In this document: one piece after another, positions 55,254-63,711 of the stretch | Layout of the letters: the number at the start of each line of letters is the position of its first letter | Position numbering within the stretch: the first letter of the stretch is position 1 | Assembly (NCBI GenBank): GCA_965247975.1 | Contig: OZ252050.1 | Location: 3,100,001 to 3,164,000, forward strand | Reading direction: 5' to 3' | Length of the DNA: 64,000 nt | DNA from: Taishania sp965247975 | GTDB lineage: Bacteria > Bacteroidota > Bacteroidia > Flavobacteriales_D > Crocinitomicaceae | Translations under genes and position numbers: made by a program | The notes under the pieces: model-generated | What the model was told of the DNA's origin: nothing | The model's database searches: none | Seen by the model: only the letters and a program-made list of their open reading frames with translations

Positions 55254-55598
55254 TTATATTTTTGAACAAGGGTGAATTGAGCATTTACCCAGCTTTTTCA
55301 GGATTATTTGAGATTCTTCAACTGTCTTTTTATTTACTTCTCGTCCTTCGTTACTCGCAACAAACAATATCATTGCATATTGTCTTGCCAACGATGTTAA
55401 TAGGTAACGTTGGTGTCTTGATGCTAAAATTTTGTCTGCCGATTTACGGATTGTTACATTTATTGATTCTAGCATTTCGTCAATCAAAAATCCTTCCTCT
55501 ATCATAGAATTCATTTTAAAGTCAATGCGTCTTGTCAATCTGCTCCACTCACTGGTAAAACTATTGTTCAATATTCTTAATAGTTGTTCTCTTGTCAT
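55254..55598 (-). CDS. Small helical protein, unknown
   Basis: 114 residues. It begins MTREQLLRILNNSFTSEWSR and continues with helices (ESINVTIRKSADKILASRHQ, RYLLTSLARQYAMILFVAS). Basic, no signal. It is 12 bases upstream of the three-span membrane gene and probably co-transcribed with it. A regulator or partner of the membrane protein is possible. No family recognised. Confidence 0.5.
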   Translation of the reverse strand: MTREQLLRILNNSFTSEWSRLTRRIDFKMNSMIEEGFLIDEMLESINVTIRKSADKILASRHQRYLLTSLARQYAMILFVASNEGREVNKKTVEESQIILKKLGKCSIHPCSKI

Positions 55599-55616
55599 AA
55601 TTTGCTGCTAATTTAT

Positions 55617-55966
55617 TTATATACGATAGAAATCCCTCTTCTATCTCGCAAATCCAACAAAAAAAGGAACCTTCCCAAAAGTTGTTTTGCCCATTATTTT
55701 CTAAACAACCTTTCAGTACCTCACCTCCTTCACCTTAAAATTCCAGAAATTCCATCCCCTTAAATTTAAGTTGTTTCACAAGTAATATAATATCAAAACC
55801 TATCTACAAAATGTAAACATTCTTCAATATCCAACAAAAGAGTCGCTTATTTTAGGAGGCAACAATTGGTGGTCTAACAGGTTTTAATGAAAGCAATTTT
55901 ACAATTTTATTTTAAACCTGCCAAGAAAAATTTGATTTTTTTTAATGTAAAAGAATGAAATTCATA
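55617..55966. repeat. Full copy 1 of the 350-bp dispersed repeat
   Basis: Almost fills the gap between two genes. Left half: CGATAGAAATCCCTCTTCTA and CTCGCAAATCCAACAAAA. Right half: CCCTTAAATTTAAGTTGTTT, ACAAAAGAGTCGCTTATTTT and AGGAGGCAACAATTGGTGGT. It matches the copy at 58636 at most positions. No ORF is convincing in it. The remaining bases to 56102 show nothing else. Confidence 0.85.
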
Positions 55967-56102
55967 CTAAATAGTTGGATTGGTAATCTCAATTCAAAAA
56001 ACATATTTTTCGATAACTCCATACAAACGATTCCGTTCAACCGACTTTTCATGACTTGGCTTTCAACCGCCGCGATAACTTAGATGTTATTTTCCGCATT
56101 TT

Positions 56103-57101
56103 TTATTGTTCGTCAATTATGTTTACTATTTTATCTTTATTGATTTTAAATCTGAACCGTCGATACATCAAAAATTTGTCTTCATTTTTTAGGTTGTCAT
56201 TCTTTTGTGGGTAAAATTTCACTCCAATTTCAATGATTGGCAATTTTATAGTCCACGAAGACCTTATTTTGAAGTTCATTGAACATAAGTCTTGAGATGA
56301 GGTTTTCAAGTATTGTTCAAAATGCAGAATTCCTTCCGTTCTTATTTCTGTTTGCCACCTAACTTGTTTTTCGAAAACAATGTTGTTGTCAAGTGATTTT
56401 AATATCTCATCCATTTCAAATCTATTGCACGCAGCTATGAAGTTCCTAACAATTTTTCTTGGTATTTTATTTAGTTCTGTTATTTTCCTTTTCTCTTCCT
56501 GAATGTGCTTTCTGAAATCTTCATTTACAATGTTTTGCATTTTATAATAACCAAATCGAAATGCTTCATTAAATGTCTTGAATAGTTTGTCTTTCAAAAT
56601 TTCAGCATTTCTATTTTCATTTCTTGTTTTAAAGTCGTTCACTAATAAAAAACCTTTTTCATTTGTTGATTTGTTTATTCCATTAACTATGTTCACAAAA
56701 TAATTTTCTTCACTTTCTCCAAACAAAACCTGTATGATGGGATTATATTTATTTGAATTACTTGTTGATTTCTTTATAAGATATTTTGTTTCGTTTAAAG
56801 GGTTTTCGATTGGCCGCCCCCATCCATCCATTGAAAGTTCTGATTGAAACCGTGTCATCTGAATTCTTATTTCTTTCCTTCCCTTTTCTATGTCTTGAGT
56901 GAATTCATAATCTGGAAAACAAGAAAGAATTTTACTGTCAAGTTCCCATTCTTCATAGTCGCTTGAAAGTTCTATTTGATAAAGACTGTCTAACTCGAAA
57001 ATATAAACAGGAAACTGTAAATTACTTTCAATAATTTTTTGTTTAACTATATCAAAGTCCGATTTTCTATTTATGAGTATAGTGATTTTAGTTTCTATCA
57101 T
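56103..57101 (-). CDS. Hypothetical protein with possible NTF2-like C-terminus
   Basis: 332 residues. The N-terminal 170 residues are unfamiliar (MIETKITILINRKSDFDIVK, then YEEWELDSKILSCFPDYEF). The last 110 residues begin IPRKIVRNFIAACNRFEMDEI, then LKSLDNNIVFEKQVRWQTEI and EGILHFEQYLKTS. These have the helix-helix then strand order of an NTF2/SnoaL-type domain. No signal. It lies between repeat copy 1 and a membrane protein. The domain suggestion is low confidence. Confidence 0.5.
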   Translation of the reverse strand: MIETKITILINRKSDFDIVKQKIIESNLQFPVYIFELDSLYQIELSSDYEEWELDSKILSCFPDYEFTQDIEKGRKEIRIQMTRFQSELSMDGWGRPIENPLNETKYLIKKSTSNSNKYNPIIQVLFGESEENYFVNIVNGINKSTNEKGFLLVNDFKTRNENRNAEILKDKLFKTFNEAFRFGYYKMQNIVNEDFRKHIQEEKRKITELNKIPRKIVRNFIAACNRFEMDEILKSLDNNIVFEKQVRWQTEIRTEGILHFEQYLKTSSQDLCSMNFKIRSSWTIKLPIIEIGVKFYPQKNDNLKNEDKFLMYRRFRFKINKDKIVNIIDEQ

Positions 57102-57346
57102 TGGATGGTGTTCACTTTATCTAGTAATTATGTTTTACGGGTTTAAGAAGTTGGAGATTTCGTAGCACGTCTCTGTCAATTAAACACAAACTTTGATAGT
57201 TGCACAAAGCTTCTTTTAACCACCAATTCGCCAATTTCTTAGATGCTGTTAGTGGTATCATCATATTCGTTTCAATTTAAACTTGATGTAGTCCAAAAAC
57301 TAAACTTAGTCAATTGCCTCTGTTCAATTGTCATTTCTTATGATTG

Positions 57347-58108
57347 TTAATTACTGCACTTATGATTTTTATCCCATTGAGGTTTTTCAAAATTGTCTTT
57401 TGATACTCTAGTAAATTCTATGTCTCCGGAGATCTGTTTTGATGGATAAAGTTGATTGAAGATACCTTTAATCTTAATTATTTCATTCTTTTCATTTACT
57501 GAAATGTCACCCTTTGCATATCCATGAATGTCCTCGCCTTCTATATTTTCAACAATGTATTCAAAGCTAATTGTATTTTTATCAACATACCCGGAAACAG
57601 AATGCCACCCCTTGGTGGGATTGTACGTTGTACAATCCCACCTGTCCTTTGCACTGTTAAATGTATCCTTCCACATTCTTTCACCTTTCAAAGTCCATAC
57701 ATTATCTTCTTGTGATGCTTTAAATCTTCCTCCGTGTTGATACTTTGAATTATGTCCAGTGCAAATATAAGTCCATTCGCCCGCCATTTTTGGATAGATT
57801 TTAGTATTCTGTTTTGGGAAGAAATATAAAAATGCTAAAAGTGTTGTCAACCATACAAAAAAGCCACCTGTAGCACTTCTTACATTTAGGAATCCGAATT
57901 TGCCCCCTCCTGTTATTCTGCCTGTCAAATAAGTTGCACCCAAACCCGCTGCTAATGAAATTATAATAACAAAGCAAAATCGCTGAATTTCATTGTGAGG
58001 GTTAATAAAGAAGGCCATTACCATACCTGCGATAATTAGAAATAAAAATAGTAATAAAGCTGTTTTACTATCTTTTTTTTGATTACTGCTATGAGTTATT
58101 TCTGTCAT
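57347..58108 (-). CDS. Membrane protein with N-terminal spans and soluble beta-domain
   Basis: 253 residues. Three hydrophobic segments in the first 95 residues (for example LLLFLFLIIAGMVMAFFI, CFVIIISLAAGLGATYL, GGFFVWLTTLLAFLYFF), then a beta-rich C-terminal domain with MAGEWTYICTGHNSKYQHGG and ISFEYIVENIEGEDIHGYAK. The spans-plus-beta-barrel plan resembles the 2TM-beta effectors of CBASS-like systems in layout only. No CD-NTase gene is nearby. Function unknown. Confidence 0.6.
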   Translation of the reverse strand: MTEITHSSNQKKDSKTALLLFLFLIIAGMVMAFFINPHNEIQRFCFVIIISLAAGLGATYLTGRITGGGKFGFLNVRSATGGFFVWLTTLLAFLYFFPKQNTKIYPKMAGEWTYICTGHNSKYQHGGRFKASQEDNVWTLKGERMWKDTFNSAKDRWDCTTYNPTKGWHSVSGYVDKNTISFEYIVENIEGEDIHGYAKGDISVNEKNEIIKIKGIFNQLYPSKQISGDIEFTRVSKDNFEKPQWDKNHKCSN

Positions 58109-58272
58109 ATTTATATTATTTATTTGTTTTATTTGAATTTGTTAAACGTTATTCACCTTGAATTCAAGTTCTCAAATTGACCTTGGTTTTTCGTTTTCAT
58201 AGTGTCGCAATATACATTTTAGCACTTAAGTTTTTCCAAATATTTTAATCTTGACTTAAGGTCTAGAAGCAA

Positions 58273-58563
58273 CTAAGCCTCTGATTTATTATTACTTATA
58301 CTTATTACAGCAACTAAAAGTATCTTTGAGTATTTGTTTTCAAAATCTCTTTCACTTTGCATCTGTGGTAAATATTCGGAATTATCCAAGCTCCTTTCTG
58401 TTAAATTGCCTTCGATTAATTCAACGTCGTACTTTTCTTCTAAAGCTAGAAAGTCATAGTAACCAATAACATACTCGTCCATGTGCAAAATAGAAATGCA
58501 GTAGGGTTGTCTATTAATAATAAGGATGTCCCTTAAAGTTGGATATCTTTCAAATTTTATCAT
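58273..58563 (-). CDS. Small protein, unknown
   Basis: 96 residues from ATG 58563, where the sequence reads MIKFERYPTLRDILIINRQ; the ATG at 58587 adds a Lys-rich leader. It contains MDEYVIGYYDFLALEEKYDV and a weak hydrophobic C-terminus (KILLVAVISISN). It sits next to repeat copy 2. No family recognised; the frame is moderately supported. Confidence 0.4.
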   Translation of the reverse strand: MIKFERYPTLRDILIINRQPYCISILHMDEYVIGYYDFLALEEKYDVELIEGNLTERSLDNSEYLPQMQSERDFENKYSKILLVAVISISNNKSEA

Positions 58564-58635
58564 TCTTTTTTTCTTTGTGCAAAACACTCAAATGCCTCCA
58601 GTAAGCGCTTTCCCCTAATGTTGCAGGCCACTTAC

Positions 58636-58987
58636 TTATATCCGATACACCCCCCCTTCTATTTCGCATATCCATCAAAAAATAGGAAACTTTACGAAAT
58701 CTATATTGCGTGTTATCCCCCAAACAACCTCTCAGTTCCTCTCCTTCTTCTCCATAAAATCCCAGAAATTCCATCCCCTTAAATTTAAGTCGTTTCACAA
58801 GTAATATAATATCAAAACCTATCTACAAAACGTAAACATTCTTCAATATCCAACAAAAGAGTCGCTTGTTTTAGGAGGCAACAATTGGTGGTCTAACAGG
58901 TTTTAATGAAAGCAATTTTACAATTTAATTTTCAACCTGCCAAGAAAAAGTTAGATTTTTTTAATTTAAAAGACTGAAATTCAATTT
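58636..58987. repeat. Full copy 2 of the 350-bp dispersed repeat
   Basis: Same order as copy 1: TATCCGATACACCCCCCCTT, CGCATATCCATCAAAAA, then TTAAATTTAAGTCGTTTCAC, AACAAAAGAGTCGCTTGTTT and TAGGAGGCAACAATTGGTGG. The gap from 58588 to 59218 contains this and nothing else that I recognise. Confidence 0.85.
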
Positions 58988-59218
58988 AAACCGTTTGATT
59001 CACCCAACAATGATCTGGATTTTTAATCTCTTGATTAAGGATAAACTTTACCCAAGATCAGAATAAAAGATTTGCTTAAAATTCGAATGGTGTCCATAAA
59101 CTGTCAAAATTTTGAAACTTACGAGGAATGAACCGAACCATACTTAGGATATAGAAAATGATGCAAAATGAATTTGGCTAGGTGCTTTGCTAATCGACTC
59201 AATTATTAAGAGACCTAT

Positions 59219-59632
59219 TCACATAATTAAAACTTCACTCTCAATTTCCCTCTCAATTGTGCCTCCATATCCAAATTTCACAAAATATTCATTTTCTCTA
59301 ATTTGACTTTTTATAACCCCTTTATTGACAGGCATGCCCGAAAACTCTTTTGGAATTCGAATTTTAGAATCTTTGACAACAATAAAAAGCATATAAACAC
59401 CCCAGCCAAAACTTGCAATTCCATATTGTATTCCTTTACCTGCATATGACATTACAAAATTTTGAACAATTTCGGATTTCAGTTCAAACCCTATTTCAGG
59501 TTTATATGGATTCCAAACATGATTTATTATATCCATTTTGGCACTTTTATCGAGTGCTTGCCAATCTTCAAAATTTAAATTTTGTGGGTCATAATTTGTT
59601 TTTTCAGTCGCAATCAGAAATAAATTGTTGGA
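59219..59632 (-). pseudogene. 5'-truncated gene abutting the duplicated block
   Basis: The first ATG is at 59536 and gives 105 residues. The frame stays open upstream to a TGA at 59633-59635 and gives a plausible extra stretch (NNLFLIATEKTNYDPQNLNF, then EDWQALDKSAK) with no start codon. The real N-terminus therefore appears to have been removed where the duplicated block begins (59639). The remaining part reads VWNPYKPEIGFELKSEIVQN and FGYGGTIEREIESEVLI. Parent family not recognised. Confidence 0.5.
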
Positions 59633-59744
59633 TCAATCCTCTTTCACAACATCCCTTCCCCGAAGATAGTACTTTTTCGATTTATTCATTTCACCAAAGC
59701 AAGATTTTAAGTCAGCATATATTTGCTAATACCTTTCTTTCATC

Positions 59745-60512
59745 CTAATTACTCCAACTCCAATTCGACCAAAAAGTGAAAGTCAGCGCCATCGTAAAAC
59801 AACCTTTGAAGCGATGTTTATTGGCGAAATTAGGACTTGTATATGCGCTCATAGGAACTTCACGAATTGAAAAATCTTTATAATCATTGAGTCTGAATCC
59901 TGCATCAATGCAAACCGAAAATGGCCAACCTCGCTTATTGAAAAAAGGTGGACTAAATCCAATTCTTAATTCATAATAATGATTGGTTAATAGCGCGTAA
60001 TAAATGTCTTTATACTCTGGATCTGTATATTGCAAATAACCAGGTCCATACGACGGGTTTCCCTTCACTCCGTAATAAAAAGTGACTGTTGGCCGATAAC
60101 GATTCATCCAACTAATGCTTGCGTGCAACCAAGCACCAGTACTTCCTTTAAAATATCCTCCTTGAGACATTGCTGCACCAACGATACTATCGAATCCAGC
60201 TTGTGGAACAGGAACATAATTTTCATTTATCTTTTCAACGAATGAAGATGTCAAATCGGGTTTAGTAAATGTGTACTTGATTAACCTTGCGCCTCCACCT
60301 AAAAAAACCACGTATTTACCATTTCTGCGTGCATAAGTAAGCCCAGCAGATATTTTTTGATCAGACGCTGCAACAAATACTTGATCACTAAAATTGTAAG
60401 CTTCGTCAATTTTTGCATAAACCCCAAATCTACTCGCTCCTGTCGAATCAGAGATTTGAGCATAGTTCAAAAATGAAAGACTAAAAAAAATATAGAATAG
60501 GCTAAATTTCAT
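59745..60512 (-). CDS. Secreted beta-rich protein, copy B
   Basis: 255 residues, copy of the gene at 43465-44232 with the same signal peptide and C-terminal barrel-like end (TFWSNWSWSN). Only a few residues differ, so the copies separated recently. It ends the duplicated block. Function unknown. The TGA/ATG overlap with the short upstream ORF is kept. Confidence 0.7.
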   Translation of the reverse strand: MKFSLFYIFFSLSFLNYAQISDSTGASRFGVYAKIDEAYNFSDQVFVAASDQKISAGLTYARRNGKYVVFLGGGARLIKYTFTKPDLTSSFVEKINENYVPVPQAGFDSIVGAAMSQGGYFKGSTGAWLHASISWMNRYRPTVTFYYGVKGNPSYGPGYLQYTDPEYKDIYYALLTNHYYELRIGFSPPFFNKRGWPFSVCIDAGFRLNDYKDFSIREVPMSAYTSPNFANKHRFKGCFTMALTFTFWSNWSWSN

Positions 60513-60658
60513 TGGATTTGAGGGGTTTGATGACGGGAGATGCTATTTAGTAGCAAGAAACTGGAATCGAAGCATAAAGCTTTTTTAAACATTGACGCAC
60601 CATTTTTACGTACTAACTCTTTTAGACTGTTATTTTTTTCTTCATATAATTTCAGCAT
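60509..60658 (-). CDS. Short ORF between the duplicated genes, copy B
   Basis: 49 residues from ATG 60658, MLKLYEEKNNSLKELVRK onward. It differs from copy A at two or three residues (F to L, Q to L) and keeps both overlaps with its neighbours. Weakly supported as a gene. Confidence 0.35.
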   Translation of the reverse strand: MLKLYEEKNNSLKELVRKNGASMFKKALCFDSSFLLLNSISRHQTPQIQ

Positions 60659-61112
60659 GTCCAATTTGGTTTTGCCCTTCATGTATCCACCAAATTCGTC
60701 CTTTGTTAAGATACTTTTCAATCGGTTGGTTTATTAAAAAGCGAACAGTTACTTCTCGTTCTTCTCCAGGATCGAATGTCGGCTTGTCTTCAAAGATTAT
60801 GTCGCCAATAAATGTCTGAAGAATTTGTTCGTTGTCGTCATATTCAAAAACATGGTTTGGTCTGTAACCACTAATAAATCCTGTTTGTCGACCACCTTCC
60901 TCACTAGTTTTGAGTTTTAATTTCGCCTTAACTGATATAAGTTCACTGTTATCTTCATAATCCAAATCTTTAATACTAGTCAAGGTATATTTATCATAAG
61001 CCGTTATGTCAAATATTTTAGACTGTCCAGTGTCGAGCCATCTTTTATAAATGAGATGACCATTCATATACAAATAAAGTTCGTTTCCTTCAATTTTCTT
61101 TAGTATTGCCAT
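60642..61112 (-). CDS. EF-Tu domain III-like small protein, copy B
   Basis: 156 residues, copy of 44362-44832. The EGGRQTGFISGYRPN block, the PGEEREVTVRFL block and the final WWIHEGQNQIGHAEI are unchanged. It differs at a few positions (SELIS for SGLIS, KTSEEGG for KTTEEGG, terminal I for L). In copy B an extra lipoprotein gene precedes it in transcription order. Confidence 0.7.
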   Translation of the reverse strand: MAILKKIEGNELYLYMNGHLIYKRWLDTGQSKIFDITAYDKYTLTSIKDLDYEDNSELISVKAKLKLKTSEEGGRQTGFISGYRPNHVFEYDDNEQILQTFIGDIIFEDKPTFDPGEEREVTVRFLINQPIEKYLNKGRIWWIHEGQNQIGHAEII

Positions 61113-61258
61113 CTTCTATTAATTCTTATTTCATTTTGACATTCTGCTGACTTCCGAATTTCTATAAAAGTCCTCTCCCGAATGTAACAATTTCCTTTCA
61201 ATTTTATCGATTACTTAGCAAAAGCTAGTGCTGAATTATGCTCATACTAAAATTGATT

Positions 61259-61777
61259 TTAATAATCCCATGGATTTCCTGGCTTTGTCATTTCTGATCT
61301 AATAATTAATTGCATGGTATCATTTGGTTCAACCTTGTAAATATTACTGTCATGAAGATAGGAAAAGAAATATGGATCTTCAAAAGCATACTCATAAGAC
61401 ATTGCTATTTTCCAGCCATCAATAGGTTTGTTAACTCTTAATTTAAAAGACCAATTGTCAATTCTTTTAACAAAAACACTTGATTCCAGTGACTTGACAA
61501 TCATTTTACCATGTTTCATATACGTTTTCATTTTACCGGTAAAATCAAATTTTAAAGTTAGTTCTCTATCCGAAGGAAGGTAATGCAGCGTATCGTCCCC
61601 TGGAAATGAGATGTGGTCTGTAATTAAATTCTTGATTGAATCACGATGTATCGGTTCCCAAAAAATACCTGTTGGATCTTTTTTTACAAGTTGATCACTT
61701 GGGTCAGTCTGATCTAACTTCCCTCCTCCACATCCGGCGAGAATTAATGAAATGATTATGGTTAATGTTATTCTCAT
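61259..61777 (-). CDS. Lipoprotein unique to copy B
   Basis: 172 residues. Lipobox LTIIISLILAGC at the start, then GGGKLDQTDPSDQLVKKDPT and a folded domain with RELTLKFDFTGKMKTYMKHG. It lies between the 156-aa and zinc-ribbon genes of copy B; copy A has only a short non-coding gap at that place. It was either gained by copy B or lost by copy A. Its style matches the lipoprotein at 45796 (Gly-rich linker after Cys). Confidence 0.65.
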   Translation of the reverse strand: MRITLTIIISLILAGCGGGKLDQTDPSDQLVKKDPTGIFWEPIHRDSIKNLITDHISFPGDDTLHYLPSDRELTLKFDFTGKMKTYMKHGKMIVKSLESSVFVKRIDNWSFKLRVNKPIDGWKIAMSYEYAFEDPYFFSYLHDSNIYKVEPNDTMQLIIRSEMTKPGNPWDY

Positions 61778-61922
61778 TATAACAAATTAGATTTTCGGAC
61801 TATGTATTGTGTAAAGCTTCCACACGAAAACGTAATGCGAAGTTTTATTTTTCTAATGTACAAAATCCTGCATTCGAAACAAGCTTTCAGGCAAATTTAG
61901 TGATCCAGTATTAGCAATACGT

Positions 61923-62240
61923 CTATTTTCTTACTCCATTTGATTGAAAAGTTTTGATGAATTCCTCCGCCTCTTTTATTGTTTCAGGAAACTTCCCCAA
62001 TTGTTTATAAACTCCTGGTGTAATCATCTCAAAAGTATGATCGTAATTGAATCCATTTTCAACCAAGTATTTAACCACTTTCCATTTTTGCGAATCTGTT
62101 TTTTTAGGCGGCTTAAATAGGTGACTTAGAAAGCACATAGTTTCTCCACAATCAGGACAAATTTCTTTTTTGTGATGATCAAGATCAATATAATTATTAT
62201 AGGCCTTTTTACATGCTAAGCAAACACTTTTGTATCCCAT
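61923..62240 (-). CDS. Zinc-ribbon protein, copy B
   Basis: 105 residues with the same Cys4 zinc ribbon (CLACKK and CPDCGETMC) as copy A at 44981-45298. Changes are limited to the C-terminus (FPETIKEAEEFIKTFQSNGV for YPETMKEATEFIKTFQSNGL). It starts 11 bases after the truncated EF-Tu-like remnant. Confidence 0.75.
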   Translation of the reverse strand: MGYKSVCLACKKAYNNYIDLDHHKKEICPDCGETMCFLSHLFKPPKKTDSQKWKVVKYLVENGFNYDHTFEMITPGVYKQLGKFPETIKEAEEFIKTFQSNGVRK

Positions 62241-62251
62241 TTTTAATGCAA

Positions 62252-62413
62252 TTATAAATTATTCAACCCGGTGATTTCAATTATTTTGCCTTCAGCAATT
62301 CGTTTAGATCCTTCAAAGAAAAAACATTTTTGTCCAACTTTAATTCTGCTCTTGTGATAGTCAAACATTTCAGGCATTAGTATCCACATGTTTGCAATCC
62401 CTTCTCTAGGTAC
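62252..62413 (-). pseudogene. 3' remnant of the 126-aa EF-Tu-like gene
   Basis: The C-terminal 53 or so codons match the 126-aa protein of copy A (GIANMWILMPEMFDYHKSR, FFFEGSKRIAEGKIIEITG). Upstream of 62413 the sequence is unrelated. A frame opens at 62446 and adds MNQQKGIWLRW from that unrelated DNA, so a chimeric 64-aa product is possible but it is not the original protein. Confidence 0.75.
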
Positions 62414-62647
62414 CCACCGTAACCAGATTCCCTTCTGTTGGTTCAAAGCGTTGAAGTGTCAATTTGGATGGCGCTTTGGCGTACAAGGTTTAAATTACAA
62501 TCACTTTCTGTCGATTAAAGCACTAAGCCCTTGCGGTGGCAGAAAAATAACATAAAAATATGGCAGGAAAAAATTCTTCTTGGGTGGAAGAAAAAAATGC
62601 TCTCTAAAAAAATTGGTCCTGTGTTGCATAGTGTGCTTTTTAAGTGA

Positions 62648-63706
62648 TTATTTTTTTGTGGGCTGGCTTTTCACGATGTCCATTACTGCTTCAGCACATC
62701 CCCATGCTAAACTAAATCCTGAACCTCCGTGTCCGTAATTATGAATAACTGGAATTGAAGTAGAAACTTCGTCCAATTCTAAACGAACACCTTTTGTTCT
62801 ACACGGACGAATTCCAACAACTGGTTCTCTTGATTGCTCTGTCGTTAGACATTTTCTAAGCCACGGAACATAAAGGCCTGCTCGTTTTACGGTGTCGTCC
62901 CAAGTCAAAGTCAATTCTAAATCTTCAAGATTTTTTTCGGCACACCCACCAATCATTACCTCTCCCAATCTTGGAATCATGTAAGCCATTCCTTTTGGAT
63001 GGTCGTCATCTCCAACATAAGTTGTCGGTGATGTGTCGCTGCCTTTAATTACAAAGTATTGTCCTTTGTAAACTTCAAAATCTAAATCGTTAACTAATTC
63101 TCTTGCACCAAAACCTGAACAGTTTATTAGCAAATCAAAGTTGTCTGCAAGTTCGTTTAGGTTGTCAATTCGCTTTTCAATTATTTCAACTCCGCTTGCT
63201 AAAACTTTATTTTCAAGCCAAGCCAAATATTTTAACATGTCTGCTGTGGGTGCTTCAATGTGATAGCCCCACAAAACAGGTTTCTGTTTCAGTGAAGAAA
63301 TTTCGTCTTGTGATAAGTCAAAATTTTTATAGTCATTGAAAGTTGCAACTTCATCAACTGAAAGCATTTTGAAAAGCGGTGGAATATGTGACCAACTTGG
63401 AATTTTCTGTTGACTATTTCTAAAAAGTTCAACACCTTTTACAAGTTCAATCCCAGCGTTTTCATCTGTCAATGACAACTTGCACAACTTCTCCAAAGTG
63501 TATTGAGCCCAACCCAAAATCAATTCTGTTTCGGGAACTAAATACACATGCCAAATTGCAGTTGCTTTCCATGAATCGCTTTTAACTCCAACCTTGTCTG
63601 CAATAATTGTTACATCGTATTCAGGTGCTAACACATCAGCACAAGTAAGTCCTACAACCCCGCCACCGACAACGGCAATTCTTTTTTTTGGATTACTTGT
63701 TTGCAT
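62648..63706 (-). CDS. D-amino-acid-oxidase-type FAD oxidoreductase
   Basis: 352 residues. The FAD-binding motif is RIAVVGGGVVGLTCADVLA at the N-terminus. Later family blocks are LINCSGFGARELV, GIRPCRTKGVRLE and HNYGHGGSGFSLAWGCA, as in D-amino-acid and D-aspartate oxidases. It would deaminate D-amino acids with oxygen as acceptor, or act as a related glycine-oxidase-type enzyme. It follows a class II aldolase-type gene by 5 bases on the same strand, so both are one operon. It lies outside the duplicated block. Confidence 0.85.
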   Translation of the reverse strand: MQTSNPKKRIAVVGGGVVGLTCADVLAPEYDVTIIADKVGVKSDSWKATAIWHVYLVPETELILGWAQYTLEKLCKLSLTDENAGIELVKGVELFRNSQQKIPSWSHIPPLFKMLSVDEVATFNDYKNFDLSQDEISSLKQKPVLWGYHIEAPTADMLKYLAWLENKVLASGVEIIEKRIDNLNELADNFDLLINCSGFGARELVNDLDFEVYKGQYFVIKGSDTSPTTYVGDDDHPKGMAYMIPRLGEVMIGGCAEKNLEDLELTLTWDDTVKRAGLYVPWLRKCLTTEQSREPVVGIRPCRTKGVRLELDEVSTSIPVIHNYGHGGSGFSLAWGCAEAVMDIVKSQPTKK

Positions 63707-63711
63707 AGTGA

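Larger units (their letters stand above)
59639..62413. repeat. Segmental duplication, copy B
   Basis: Near-identical to 43366-45471 plus one extra lipoprotein gene. The left end is next to a 5'-truncated gene and the right end stops inside the 126-aa EF-Tu-like gene, after ...CTCTAGGTAC, where unrelated sequence starts. Both ends thus cut other genes, which shows that copy B was inserted into or rearranged with this place. Confidence 0.85.

Noticed and set aside
57347..58108. CBASS operon
   Set aside because: No nucleotidyltransferase (GS...DxD) gene is found in the neighbouring frames, so only the effector-like layout remains.
58550..58798. 82-codon minus-strand frame
   Set aside because: It lies over dispersed repeat copy 2 and reads GC-biased low-quality peptide; the same frame is not kept in the other copy.
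62405..62418. GGTACC at the duplication edge as a cloning or assembly scar
   Set aside because: A six-base site can arise by chance, and the bases to its left are genuine copy B sequence; no evidence of vector DNA.
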